A stretch of 23,643 nt of DNA. Origin: Leadbetterella sp051649345. GTDB taxonomy: Bacteria > Bacteroidota > Bacteroidia > Cytophagales > Spirosomataceae. The position numbers and the translations under genes were made by a program. Positions 6,719 to 15,887 of this stretch are shown here, piece by piece (positions within the stretch are counted from its first letter, which is position 1; every line of letters begins with the position of its first letter). Location: the NCBI GenBank assembly GCA_051649345.1, contig JBOFGX010000266.1, forward strand, positions 1 to 23,643. The letters run 5' to 3'. A model generated the notes under the pieces. That model did not search any database. It was not told where the DNA came from and saw nothing but the letters and a program-made list of their open reading frames with translations.

Positions 6719-9559
6719 ATGGTGAAACAACTCAACGATATAGAACTTACAGGACATGAAGAGATTGAAGTCTTTGGTGCCCGTGAAAATAATCTTAAAA
6801 ATATTGATGTAAGCATTCCACGAAATAAGCTTGTTGTCATTACGGGTATTAGTGGAAGCGGTAAATCCTCCTTGGCTTTTGATACGCTTTATGCAGAAGG
6901 GCAACGGAGATATATGGAGAGCTTTTCGGCTTATGCGAGGAGCTTTATTGGAGATATGGAACGTCCAGATGTGGATAAGATCAATGGGCTATCTCCTGTA
7001 ATAAGTATCGAACAGAAGACAACGTCCAAAAATCCACGTTCTACTGTCGGAACTACTACGGAGATCTACGATTTCTTACGACTACTTTTTGCTCGCGTAG
7101 GGATTGCCTATAGCTACGTGACGGGTAAACCTATGATAAAGCAAACTCAGGACCAGATCATAGAGCAAATATTTGAGAACTTTCAAGAGGAGAAAATAAA
7201 TCTTCTGGCTCCCTTAGTAAAAGGACGAAAAGGACATTACAGAGAGCTGTTTGTTCAAATAGCTAAAATGGGTTATACAAAAGTATGCGTAGATGGCGAG
7301 ATCATGGATATCGTACCCAAAATGCAGCTCGATCGGTATAAGATTCATGATATAGAGATAGTAGTGGATAGGGTAATTCCCAAAGACGAAGATAGATTTA
7401 GGATAAGCCAGTCTGTCGGTACTACATTGAAACTAGGAAAAGGATCCATGCTGATTAAGGATGAAAAAGGTAAAATTCAATATTTATCCCAAAACCTTAC
7501 GGATCCCGAAGCAGGGATAAGCTACGAAGAGCCTTCTCCTAATTCGTTCTCTTTTAATTCACCCTATGGAGCATGTCCAATGTGTAGTGGAATGGGATTG
7601 ATTGAGGAGATTACGGAAGAGTCAATTATACCAGATAAAACTATTTCTATCACTCGTGGAGGCATAGCTCCCCTAGGAGAGTATAGAGATTTATGGATTT
7701 TTAAACAGATCGAAATTATCCTAAAAACCTATAAGTCAGGCATTAGCGTTCCCATCGAAAAAATACCAAGAGAGGCTTTGGATATCCTTCTTTATGGCAG
7801 TGAAGAGCCCGTGGCTGTGCCTTCTAAAAAGTATCCAGGTACAGATTGGAACACGTCATTTGAGGGGATTATTAATTTCTTAAAAAGACAACAAGACTCG
7901 GATTCAGATAAGATTCAGGATTGGATTCGGGATTATATGATTATTAAAACGTGTCCAGAATGTGGGGGGCAAAGATTGAAAAAGGAATCTCTGCATTTTA
8001 AAATTGATGATAAGAATATTGCTCAGCTGTCGGATTTAGACATCTCAGAATTGGAACAGTGGTTTGTGGGTATAGAAAGTAGATTGAACGATAGGCAAAA
8101 TGCAATTGCTACGGAGATATTAAAGGAAATCCGTAAACGGATTGGATTTTTGACTGGAATAGGACTCGATTATCTTACACTCAATCGCCCTTTAAAAACC
8201 CTTTCCGGTGGTGAAGCACAACGCATACGATTGGCTACCCAAATAGGTACACAGCTTGTTGGTGTTTTGTATATTATGGATGAGCCCTCTATAGGTCTTC
8301 ATCAGAGAGATAATGTTAAGCTTATTAAAGCCTTACAAGATCTTCGTGATCTAGGAAATACAGTTTTGGTAGTTGAGCACGATAAAGATATGATGCTTGA
8401 CTCTGACTATATAATTGATATTGGACCGTCGGCCGGAAGGCATGGTGGGAGGGTTGTCAACTTTGGTGATCCCCAGACCTTTATTGCCAAAGGAGGCGTA
8501 ACGGCTGATTACTTAAGTGAGCGTATCAATATTGATATTCCGAAACAAAGGCGTAAGGGAAATGGCAATCAACTGATTCTAAAAGGAGCCTCTGGTCATA
8601 ATCTTAAGAATGTAACATTAACCCTCCCTTTGGGTAAAATAACCAGTATTACGGGTGTTAGTGGGAGTGGTAAATCTTCTTTGGTTCATGAGACCTTATA
8701 TCCTGTATTGAACAGACATTTTTATAATTCAAAAAGGGAACCTTTGGCATTTAAATCGGTGGAAGGTTTGGAGTTTTTAGATAAAGTCATTGAGGTAGAT
8801 CAGTCTCCTATTGGTCGTACACCCCGAAGTAATCCAGCTACATATACGGGTATGTTTTCAGATATTCGTTCGTTATTTTCTGAGTTACCCGAGGCCAAAA
8901 TTCGAGGATATAAACCAGGAAGATTCTCCTTTAATGTGAAAGGCGGAAGATGTGAAACATGCGAAGGTGCAGGAATGAAAAAAATAGAAATGGATTTTCT
9001 TCCTGACGTACATATACCTTGTGAAACATGTAAAGGCAAGCGATTTAATAGAGAAACCTTGGAAGTACGCTTCAAAGGGAAGTCGATTTCAGACGTTCTA
9101 GATATGACTGTTGAGGAGGCGTGTGAGTTTTTTGAAAGTCTGCCTAAAATACAGCGTAAAGTCCAAATTCTAAACGAAGTAGGTTTGGGTTATATTACAC
9201 TTGGGCAGCACGCTACTACATTATCTGGGGGAGAAGCACAAAGGGTAAAATTATCAGAGGAGCTTTCCAAAAAAGACACTGGTAAAACAATCTATATATT
9301 GGATGAACCTACCACAGGGCTTCATTTTCAAGACATTAGTAAGCTATTGAATGTATTACAAAAACTAGCGGATAAAGGGAATACCATATTGATCATAGAG
9401 CACAATCTAGATGTGATCAAGGTATCAGATCATGTCATCGATGTGGGACCAGAAGGGGGCTCCAAAGGAGGGAAGATCGTTGCAGAAGGTACTCCTGAGC
9501 AAGTTGCAAAAGCAAAAGGAAGTCATACGGGAATGTTTTTGGCTAAGGAGTTGAAATGA
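6719..9559 (+). CDS. uvrA: Excinuclease ABC subunit A
   Basis: UvrA is the damage-recognition ATPase of nucleotide excision repair; as a dimer it loads UvrB at lesions. The 946-residue length is normal. There are two ABC ATPase modules: Walker A GISGSGKS at 43-50 and GVSGSGKS near 648, signatures TLSGGEAQR in each half, and Walker B IMDEPSIGLH and YILDEPTTGLH. Zinc-binding cysteine pairs are present: CPMC near 284 with CPEC near 411 in the first half, and CETC near 744 with CETC near 767 in the second. Start at the first ATG keeps a short N-terminal extension before IEVFGARENNLKN. It is transcribed alone, convergent with the Nudix gene 30 bases away. The mfd gene in the same window delivers stalled-polymerase lesions to UvrA. 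Confidence 0.98.
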   Translation: MVKQLNDIELTGHEEIEVFGARENNLKNIDVSIPRNKLVVITGISGSGKSSLAFDTLYAEGQRRYMESFSAYARSFIGDMERPDVDKINGLSPVISIEQKTTSKNPRSTVGTTTEIYDFLRLLFARVGIAYSYVTGKPMIKQTQDQIIEQIFENFQEEKINLLAPLVKGRKGHYRELFVQIAKMGYTKVCVDGEIMDIVPKMQLDRYKIHDIEIVVDRVIPKDEDRFRISQSVGTTLKLGKGSMLIKDEKGKIQYLSQNLTDPEAGISYEEPSPNSFSFNSPYGACPMCSGMGLIEEITEESIIPDKTISITRGGIAPLGEYRDLWIFKQIEIILKTYKSGISVPIEKIPREALDILLYGSEEPVAVPSKKYPGTDWNTSFEGIINFLKRQQDSDSDKIQDWIRDYMIIKTCPECGGQRLKKESLHFKIDDKNIAQLSDLDISELEQWFVGIESRLNDRQNAIATEILKEIRKRIGFLTGIGLDYLTLNRPLKTLSGGEAQRIRLATQIGTQLVGVLYIMDEPSIGLHQRDNVKLIKALQDLRDLGNTVLVVEHDKDMMLDSDYIIDIGPSAGRHGGRVVNFGDPQTFIAKGGVTADYLSERINIDIPKQRRKGNGNQLILKGASGHNLKNVTLTLPLGKITSITGVSGSGKSSLVHETLYPVLNRHFYNSKREPLAFKSVEGLEFLDKVIEVDQSPIGRTPRSNPATYTGMFSDIRSLFSELPEAKIRGYKPGRFSFNVKGGRCETCEGAGMKKIEMDFLPDVHIPCETCKGKRFNRETLEVRFKGKSISDVLDMTVEEACEFFESLPKIQRKVQILNEVGLGYITLGQHATTLSGGEAQRVKLSEELSKKDTGKTIYILDEPTTGLHFQDISKLLNVLQKLADKGNTILIIEHNLDVIKVSDHVIDVGPEGGSKGGKIVAEGTPEQVAKAKGSHTGMFLAKELK

Positions 9560-9589
9560 AACTAGTAAAATATCAATTCAATACTTGCA

Positions 9590-10024
9590 TTAATAAATTT
9601 TTTGCTCTAATTCTCCAAAGTAGGGGTTAATTTTCTCGTTTAGAATAAAAATGGAATATAATTGATCATTAATGCTTGGATACAAATTACAGGATTTAAT
9701 AGAATCCAAATCAAGCCATTCATATCCTAATGCAGTTGTTTCCATTGGGTTTAAATTAGGATCTTTGTTTCCAATTTCAACGTGGAAAACACAATGAAGC
9801 TTTCTTTCATTATCTTTATTCACTTCTGCAATTCCGAACAATCCGCGTATCTCGGCTTCAAGTCCAAGTTCTTCGAATAGTTCTCTTTGAAGCCCGTCCT
9901 CCAAGCTTTCTCCAAAATCTACATTTCCCCCAGGTAAGCAGAATACAAATACATCGGAGTAATTATATTTAAGAGTAAGAATTTTTTTTTCTCGAACTAT
10001 GACAGATGCTACTCTTATTTTCAT
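9590..10024 (-). CDS. NUDIX hydrolase
   Basis: This 144-residue protein contains a complete Nudix box (G x5 E x7 REU x EE x GU): GNVDFGE, seven residues, then RELFEELGL at about 33-54, giving the metal-binding glutamates. The family hydrolyses nucleoside diphosphates linked to another moiety; the substrate cannot be read here. The gene begins 14 bases after the stop of the small secreted-protein gene, so it is the last gene of the MarR-led unit. It ends 30 bases from the end of the convergent uvrA gene. A role in cleaning oxidised or damaged nucleotides would suit that neighbourhood but is only a guess. Confidence 0.9.
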   Translation of the reverse strand: MKIRVASVIVREKKILTLKYNYSDVFVFCLPGGNVDFGESLEDGLQRELFEELGLEAEIRGLFGIAEVNKDNERKLHCVFHVEIGNKDPNLNPMETTALGYEWLDLDSIKSCNLYPSINDQLYSIFILNEKINPYFGELEQKIY

Positions 10025-10038
10025 AGATAAAGATACTT

Positions 10039-10476
10039 CTAAAAAACGTATCCAATTCCCAAGAATGATCTTAAGACCCCAGCATCCCGTTTACTTGCAA
10101 TAAAAGGGCTTATTTCAAAAATCAAATGAGCTTTTTTGATTTTTTCGATGGGCATGGCTCGAACACCAAACGTAAAGAAAGCTCCATCTATTAAGTCGTT
10201 TCCTTGGGTTGTACCAATATAATTAAGGCGAATACCAGTTCCAATATAAGTTAGAATTCTTGGCTTTTTCTTTAGTGTAAAATTAGGTGATATCTCCGTA
10301 TTTAAGGAAGAAAAAAATGAATTGGTCTGGAATTTAGCGTCTATCCAAAGAGTATTTCTAGGGTTGGAACTAATCCCCACAAGATTATTGAAGGGAAAGC
10401 AACTAACACCTTGTCCTAAAACGGATGAAAAAGAAATACACAAAGCACAAGCCAAAAAACCCAATTTATACTTCAT
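10039..10476 (-). CDS. Small secreted protein, possible outer-membrane beta-barrel, unknown function
   Basis: I do not recognise this family. From the ATG at 10474-10476 it is 145 residues with a Sec signal peptide (MKYKLGFLACALCISFSSVLGQ). The mature part shows alternating hydrophobic/polar strands (TYIGTGIRLNYIG, GAFFTFGVRAM, AHLIFEISPFIA) and ends in GIGYVF, a terminal aromatic typical of outer-membrane barrels. A longer in-frame start at 10524 would add 16 residues ahead of the signal peptide and increase overlap, so I reject it. The chosen start overlaps the end of the MarR gene by 11 bases, which indicates coupled translation and possibly shared regulation. At this size it would form at most a small barrel of about 8 strands. 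Confidence 0.7.
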   Translation of the reverse strand: MKYKLGFLACALCISFSSVLGQGVSCFPFNNLVGISSNPRNTLWIDAKFQTNSFFSSLNTEISPNFTLKKKPRILTYIGTGIRLNYIGTTQGNDLIDGAFFTFGVRAMPIEKIKKAHLIFEISPFIASKRDAGVLRSFLGIGYVF

Positions 10477-10936
10477 TTTCGATCTTTTGAAGCTGCAATT
10501 TAGATTGATTTGAGTCATTTTCAATCAATTCGTTTATTTGTTTTAATACATGAAAGAAAATGGCCAAGTGTTCTGGCTTTACATTTTCAGTAACAGTCGT
10601 GTTGAAATTTATTACCCCTTCTCGTGCAAATTGACGCTTTTGTTTTCCTAATTCTGTAAGATAAACCTTTACAAATCGTTTGTCATCGGGATCAATTGCC
10701 CGATAAACCCATCCTTTATCTTCTAGGGCTTTTAACATACGTGTCAAGCTTCGTGCTTCCATCCCTATGGATGGGCCTATTTTTGTAGCAGGGGTCCCGT
10801 TTTCAAGGTCAATATTGAGTAATACATATCCAATACTCATAGTCATATCCTCCGCGGAGGCATATGTATTGTACATACGAGAAACTGTGTGCCACGTCCA
10901 TTTGAGGTGAAAATCAATGGTTTTTTCTTTTTTCAT
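10466..10936 (-). CDS. MarR-family transcriptional regulator, fatty-acid-regulator type
   Basis: This 156-residue protein is a winged-helix MarR repressor: dimerisation helices at both ends, recognition-helix region around PSIGMEARSLTRMLKALEDKGWV and the wing marked by DPDDKRFVKVYLTELG. The sequence style (MKKEKTIDFHLKWTWH, GTPATKIGP, MEARSLTR) is like MarR proteins that in many Bacteroidota sit directly upstream of the fadB-fadA beta-oxidation genes; this is recall, not an alignment. Here it heads a different unit (small secreted protein, Nudix hydrolase), with its 3' end overlapping the next gene by 11 bases, while fadBA lies 7-10 kb away. It may regulate itself, fadBA, or both. Confidence 0.88.
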   Translation of the reverse strand: MKKEKTIDFHLKWTWHTVSRMYNTYASAEDMTMSIGYVLLNIDLENGTPATKIGPSIGMEARSLTRMLKALEDKGWVYRAIDPDDKRFVKVYLTELGKQKRQFAREGVINFNTTVTENVKPEHLAIFFHVLKQINELIENDSNQSKLQLQKIENEV

Positions 10937-10953
10937 CTAGGTGTTGAGTATAA

Positions 10954-10967
10954 ATATTTCAAATATA
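10954..10967 (-). promoter_or_regulatory. -7 element and short palindrome before the MarR gene
   Basis: On the minus strand TATATTTG (10960-10967) matches TAnnTTTG exactly, 23 bases before the ATG. It is overlapped by the perfect inverted repeat ATATTT-c-AAATAT (10954-10966), a position where an autorepressor could act. The repeat is pure AT in an AT-rich region and no good -33 box is visible, so it may be chance. Confidence 0.4.
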
Positions 10968-11070
10968 GAGTTAGTATAAATTCGTTAGTAGGAAATGATT
11001 TACATCAAATCGAATCCTCATAATCAGATACTGTTTAATCGAAAACAATCAGCCTGCAAATTGTATTAGA

Positions 11071-11096
11071 AATTTCGGCAATTTTTCCCCGAAATT
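11071..11096. repeat. Inverted repeat AATTTCGG/CCGAAATT in the MarR upstream region
   Basis: Eight-base perfect arms (11071-11078 and 11089-11096) flank a 10-base loop. It sits about 135-160 bases before the MarR start and 76 bases downstream of the gldJ terminator on the minus strand. No T-run follows on either strand, so it does not look like an intrinsic terminator. No ORF of note covers 10937-11171. Confidence 0.45.
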
Positions 11097-11172
11097 CCTT
11101 TCCAAATTATTGATTTTACGTAATTGAAGTACCACGATTAAAGTGTACAAATGTAATTAAAATATTAGGTAT

Positions 11173-11202
11173 AAAAAAAGCTCCTTCCAAAATAGAAGGA
11201 GC
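11173..11202 (-). terminator. Intrinsic terminator of gldJ
   Basis: On the minus strand, a perfect 8-base stem (GCTCCTTC/GAAGGAGC, 11180-11187 with 11195-11202) with a 7-base loop is followed by seven T residues (11173-11179). It begins 24 bases after the gldJ stop codon and separates gldJ from the MarR unit. Confidence 0.9.
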
Positions 11203-11226
11203 CTATTGTATTTTTATAATCGCGAA

Positions 11227-12483
11227 TTATAATTTCTTTTTGCCTTGAGGTCCAACAGAAATCATTGCACATCTAAATCCGATAGTTGCGGTAGCAGAAT
11301 CTTGATCTAGATATCTACGAGTCCCTGGAGATAACCAATACTGTACATCTAACCACGAGCCACCTTTAAACACACGTTGTCTATTATCAATCAAAGAGTT
11401 GAAGTTCTCTTTATCATATAATTTATCCTCATCTTGGAAATGACTTCTTCTAATAGGGTTTAGATCATTAAAATCTTGGAATGAACCAGGGCGATACAAA
11501 TCATAAACCCATTCGTTAACATTGCCAGCCATTTGATATAGACCGAAATCGTTCGGTATAAAGGAATAAACTTCAGCAGTAATAATATTTTGGTCATTCA
11601 AGCGACCTGCAATACCTGCATAATCACCTCTACCTCTTTTGTAGTTCGCTAACATAGTCCCTTTCATTTTACCTCTTGAACGACGCATAGCAGAACCATC
11701 CCATGGATAAATACGTTGATTGGATTGATTTTCGTCAATATCTTGTGTACCTATCATACCTTTAGCAGCATATTCCCATTCCGCTTCTGTAGGAAGTCTA
11801 AATTCAGGAACAGTATACCCAGTTTCAATTGCAACACGCCCCGCTTTTTTGGTTGAAGTCTCAGCAGCAACCGCTTTTCCACCTTTTTTCCCTTTCTTAC
11901 TTCCGCCTTTTTTGTCCTTCTCACCATATTTCGCAGAAAGTGAATTATTTACAATGTTTGATCTCCATTTACAATAATCATTCGCTTGTATCCATGAAAC
12001 ACCCACAACAGGATAATTTCTAAAGCCAGGGTAACGGAGGTATTGATCTACATATTGATCGTTGAATGACATTTCATTAGCCCAGACTGTTGTATCTGGC
12101 ATCGCTGATCTAACAAACTCACGAGTAGAATCTTTACTAATAGAGTGAATATACTCTAAATAGTCTAAATTAGCTATTTCTGTCTCATCCATATAGAAAG
12201 AAGCTAGTGTTACCGTTCTTTCTATATTATCTCTTGAATAGGAAACATCTTCTTCTAGGGTACCCATAGTAAACCTACCTCCTTCAATAAAGACCATGTT
12301 AGGACCTAAAGGTTGACCTTCAAAAGTCTCTACTTTGAAGCCATCCTTGTTCTTTTTTGTAGCATATGCTGCACCAGTGGTACGACTTTTTGAACCAGGT
12401 TTTAAACTATTTGCTTTCTCCTTCTTACAAGATTGTAAAAAAAGAGAAAGGATAACTGAAGCACAAATCAGTAATTTTTTCAT
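11227..12483 (-). CDS. gldJ: Gliding motility lipoprotein GldJ (SUMF1/FGE-like domain)
   Basis: GldJ is an outer-membrane-associated lipoprotein needed for gliding and for the type IX secretion system in Bacteroidota; it stabilises GldK. The 418-residue product has a lipoprotein signal with the lipidated C19 in LQSC. A formylglycine-generating-enzyme-like (sulfatase-modifying-factor) fold follows: FIEGGRFTMGTLEED near 65-79, SFYMDETEIANLDYLEYI, YPVVGVSWIQANDYCKWR, FRLPTEAEWEYAA, YQMAGNVNEWVYDLYR and a final RVFKGGSW...GFRCAM. The motifs fit GldJ better than GldK; the related GldK has a different N-terminal region. It is shorter than well-known GldJ proteins and has a lysine/glycine-rich insert at 189-203. 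It is transcribed as a single gene from within the short gap after mfd, with its own terminator. Confidence 0.88.
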   Translation of the reverse strand: MKKLLICASVILSLFLQSCKKEKANSLKPGSKSRTTGAAYATKKNKDGFKVETFEGQPLGPNMVFIEGGRFTMGTLEEDVSYSRDNIERTVTLASFYMDETEIANLDYLEYIHSISKDSTREFVRSAMPDTTVWANEMSFNDQYVDQYLRYPGFRNYPVVGVSWIQANDYCKWRSNIVNNSLSAKYGEKDKKGGSKKGKKGGKAVAAETSTKKAGRVAIETGYTVPEFRLPTEAEWEYAAKGMIGTQDIDENQSNQRIYPWDGSAMRRSRGKMKGTMLANYKRGRGDYAGIAGRLNDQNIITAEVYSFIPNDFGLYQMAGNVNEWVYDLYRPGSFQDFNDLNPIRRSHFQDEDKLYDKENFNSLIDNRQRVFKGGSWLDVQYWLSPGTRRYLDQDSATATIGFRCAMISVGPQGKKKL

Positions 12484-12527
12484 TCTAAATGGACTTTTAA
12501 TTATAGTAAGAACTAATAATACCTTTA

Positions 12528-12535
12528 CAAATATA
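12528..12535 (-). promoter_or_regulatory. -7 element TATATTTG of gldJ
   Basis: The minus-strand octamer matches TAnnTTTG exactly, just after the mfd stop codon and about 45 bases before the gldJ ATG. A -33 box would fall inside the mfd coding end, and none is clear. With the terminator downstream it suggests gldJ is its own unit. Confidence 0.5.
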
Positions 12536-12536
12536 G

Positions 12537-15500
12537 TTAAACACTTATAAAACTTATAATATCGGCGAATAATCTGTCTATTTTGTCGATATTACCTACA
12601 TCTTCAACTTTGAAAATCAGCTTCGTGTTTACATGCTGAAGTTGACAGAGCTTAGGATGCTTTTTTATATAATCAAGAATTTTGCCAAACTTTTCATTTT
12701 GATAATAATCTTGATGTTTTTCTGAAACGAAGAATCCTTTTAGTATATTGTTTTTGATTGTGATTTTTTCAAAACCTATGGTTTGAGCTTTCCAACGGAT
12801 TCGTACAACATTGAAAAGTTCTTGAACTTCTTTAGGAAGTTGGCCAAATCTATCAATTAAGGATTTTGTAAATTCATCTAATGCTTCTGGGTCTTTTAGT
12901 GTATCTATGGCATTATAAATACTAAGTCTTTCGGAAATTGTTGTTACGTACGTTTCTGGAATCAAAATTTGCAAATCTGTTTCTACTTGACAATCAGACA
13001 CTATAAACTCCTTGATTTCATCTGTATTTTCGAAAAGTGATTTGAACTCATTGTCCTTCAATTCTGATACAGCCTCGTCTAAGATTTTATGATACATTTC
13101 ATAACCAAGATCATTGATAAAACCACTTTGCTCTGATCCTAAAAGATTTCCAGCTCCTCTAATGTCCAAATCTCTCATAGAAACCTTGAAGCCGTCTCCT
13201 AAATCTGTAAATTCTTCAAGTGTTTGAAGCCTTTTTCTTGCATCTTTAGTTAATCCAGAAACTGGTGGAACCAGTAGAAAACAAAATGCTTTCTTATTAG
13301 ATCTACCTACTCGACCTCGCATTTGATGCAAATCTGATAACCCAAACATATGGGCTTGATTGATGATTATTGTATTGGCATTTGGTATATCAAGTCCAGA
13401 TTCAATTATGTTCGTAGAAATGAGAATATTGATTTCGTTTTCAATAAAACGCATCATAACTTTTTCTAGCTTATCCCCCTCCATTTGCCCATGAGCTACA
13501 CCTATACGAGCTTCGGGTACTAGCCTATAAATAATGTTAGCGATAGATTCGATATCATTCACCCGATTATGGACAAAAAACACCTGACCACCCCGACTTA
13601 GTTCATATGAAATTGCATCGCGGATTATCTCTTCTTTGAACGCTTCTACCTGTGTAGTGACGGGTTGGCGATTGGGTGGAGGTGTAGCAATGATAGATAA
13701 ATCTCGGGCACCTAGAAGTGAAAAGTGTAAGGTTCTTGGTATAGGCGTAGCAGTTAATGTAAGCACATCAACGTTAAGTTTCAACTCTTTGATTCTATCC
13801 TTTGATTTTACTCCAAATTTTTGCTCCTCATCTATAATTAATAATCCGAGGTCTTTGAACTTTATTTTTTCACTTAATAATTTATGCGTACCAATTACTA
13901 TGTCTACTTTGCCCTCTTGTATTTTTTTTAAGGTTTTAGTTGTATCGCCTGCCGACTTGAATCTATTCAGATAATCAACGTTTACAGGCATTTTGGATAA
14001 TCTCTCGGAAAATGTTCGATGATGCTGCATGGCTAAAACTGTAGTCGGTACTAGAATAGCAACTTGCTTGGAATCGTTCACGGCTTTGAATGCTGCTCGA
14101 ATAGCAATTTCTGTTTTTCCAAAACCTACGTCTCCGCAAACAAGCCTATCCATAGGGTAGGATTTTTCCATATCTTCTTTAACCTTTGTGGTAGCTATGG
14201 CTTGATCGGGAGTATCTTCGTACATAAAGGACGATTCTAGCTCAATTTGCATATAATTGTCGGGGGAGAAAGCAAAACCAGACACCTCTCTTCTTTTTGC
14301 ATAAAGAGCAATTAGCTCTTTAGCTATATCTTTTACTTGTCTTTTTACTTTAGATTTTTTGTTTTCCCACTCGCCCGTACCAAGTTTTGACATGATGGGG
14401 GCATCACCTTCTTTTCCCGAGTATTTGGCAATTTTGTGAAGACTATGAATATTGACAAATAAGAGGTCATTGTCTTTGTAAACCAATCTTACGGTTTCTT
14501 GCTTCTTACCAGCTACATCTACGGTTTCCATTCCTGCAAATCTACCAATACCGTAATCTATATGCGTTACGTAGTCTCCAATTTGTAGGCTTTTAAGTTC
14601 TTTTATTGTGAGAGCTTTGGACTTCGTAAATCGTTCTTTTTCTTTATATCTATTGAGTCTTTCGAAAATTTGGTGATCAGTGTAGACCAAAATTTTGTTT
14701 TTAACATCTACAAAGCCACTACTAAAGTTTGCGTTTATAGCTTTGTATTTTACTTGAGGTTGTATTTCTTGGATGATGCTTTCTAACCGAAGATGTTGTT
14801 TTTGGGATTCTGAAGAAATGTATGTTTGATATCCCTGTGATTTTTTTTCTGCTAGGTCTTCTAAAAGTTTAGTAAAGTCTTTTTGAAACTTGGGTTGACT
14901 TAGAAGTTCAAAATCAAAACTAAACTCAGGTGTAAAGTAGGTCTTTTTATTGAATTCTACTGTTTTCCTGTTTTTGAAGTGATCCAATACCACTTTTTTA
15001 GATAAAAGCTTCTCCTCTGGCTTGTAAAGGATATTGATATCGCCACTTTGTCGACTCTCAAATGCGGTTTTCCAGCGAGCATGACAGACATCAATTTGTT
15101 CCAAACCGTAGCGTACATTTTTTAGCCATAAAGTATAGTTTTCAGGCAAGAATGAGAAAAAATCTACAGTCTCATTTACTTGAACCTTGTCTTGCATATT
15201 AGGTATAATATGGAGACTTGTCTGTTCTTTTTCGGATAACTGAGTTTCCGGGTTGAATGTACGAATACTCTCTATTTCTTGACCCCACAGTTCTATTCTG
15301 TAAGGTAAATCATTTGAGTATGAAAAGATATCAATAATTCCGCCTCTAATGGCAAATTGTCCAGGTTCATAAACAAAATCAGTTTTATCAAATTCATATG
15401 ACACCAATAACTCCAGAATAAAAGTAGTATCGAGAGTATCACCTTTTTTTAAATATAAGGTATTAGAGACCAATGTTTTTTGATTGACTACTTTCTCTAT

Positions 15501-15887
15501 GATGGCATCATAATATGTTACGATTATTTGTGCATTTTCATTTGAGTACAAATCGGATAGTACTTGAGAACGCTGAATTATATTAGCATTTTCTATTTCT
15601 TCAAATTCGTATGCACGTTTTGAGGAAGTAGGAAAATAAGCAATGTTTTTACTATCATATCCATATAGCTGCTGAAGATCATTAAACAAGAACAGGGCTT
15701 CTTCTTTGTCTGGGAAAATTAGTAATTGCGTATTTTTGTTTTTTTCGAAATAGCTTGAAACTAATACAGATTCGAAAGTACCTTCACATCCAATATACTG
15801 TGAATGAATCGCATTGTTTTGGTTAGCAAAAACCGCTTCCAGTTCTGGATTTGCTAAATAAATGTCTAAAAAATCTTTTGAGGTCAA
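12537..15887 (-). CDS. mfd: Transcription-repair coupling factor Mfd
   Basis: Mfd pushes stalled RNA polymerase off DNA lesions and recruits UvrA for repair. The 1116-residue protein shows the usual order: UvrB-like N-terminal region, the CarD-like RNA-polymerase-interacting domain (about 430-490, IGDYVTHIDYGIGRFAG), a RecG-like helicase with Walker A GDVGFGKT near 583 and DEEQ near 684, helicase motif VI region QMRGRVGRSNKKAFC, and a C-terminal TRCF domain. The frame has no ATG until about residue 205, well inside the conserved N-terminal domain, so the start must be the TTG at 15885-15887 (or a rarer codon upstream); a stop closes the frame about 50 bases further up. It lies between the tuf terminator and gldJ. 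Confidence 0.95.
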   Translation of the reverse strand: MTSKDFLDIYLANPELEAVFANQNNAIHSQYIGCEGTFESVLVSSYFEKNKNTQLLIFPDKEEALFLFNDLQQLYGYDSKNIAYFPTSSKRAYEFEEIENANIIQRSQVLSDLYSNENAQIIVTYYDAIIEKVVNQKTLVSNTLYLKKGDTLDTTFILELLVSYEFDKTDFVYEPGQFAIRGGIIDIFSYSNDLPYRIELWGQEIESIRTFNPETQLSEKEQTSLHIIPNMQDKVQVNETVDFFSFLPENYTLWLKNVRYGLEQIDVCHARWKTAFESRQSGDINILYKPEEKLLSKKVVLDHFKNRKTVEFNKKTYFTPEFSFDFELLSQPKFQKDFTKLLEDLAEKKSQGYQTYISSESQKQHLRLESIIQEIQPQVKYKAINANFSSGFVDVKNKILVYTDHQIFERLNRYKEKERFTKSKALTIKELKSLQIGDYVTHIDYGIGRFAGMETVDVAGKKQETVRLVYKDNDLLFVNIHSLHKIAKYSGKEGDAPIMSKLGTGEWENKKSKVKRQVKDIAKELIALYAKRREVSGFAFSPDNYMQIELESSFMYEDTPDQAIATTKVKEDMEKSYPMDRLVCGDVGFGKTEIAIRAAFKAVNDSKQVAILVPTTVLAMQHHRTFSERLSKMPVNVDYLNRFKSAGDTTKTLKKIQEGKVDIVIGTHKLLSEKIKFKDLGLLIIDEEQKFGVKSKDRIKELKLNVDVLTLTATPIPRTLHFSLLGARDLSIIATPPPNRQPVTTQVEAFKEEIIRDAISYELSRGGQVFFVHNRVNDIESIANIIYRLVPEARIGVAHGQMEGDKLEKVMMRFIENEINILISTNIIESGLDIPNANTIIINQAHMFGLSDLHQMRGRVGRSNKKAFCFLLVPPVSGLTKDARKRLQTLEEFTDLGDGFKVSMRDLDIRGAGNLLGSEQSGFINDLGYEMYHKILDEAVSELKDNEFKSLFENTDEIKEFIVSDCQVETDLQILIPETYVTTISERLSIYNAIDTLKDPEALDEFTKSLIDRFGQLPKEVQELFNVVRIRWKAQTIGFEKITIKNNILKGFFVSEKHQDYYQNEKFGKILDYIKKHPKLCQLQHVNTKLIFKVEDVGNIDKIDRLFADIISFISV

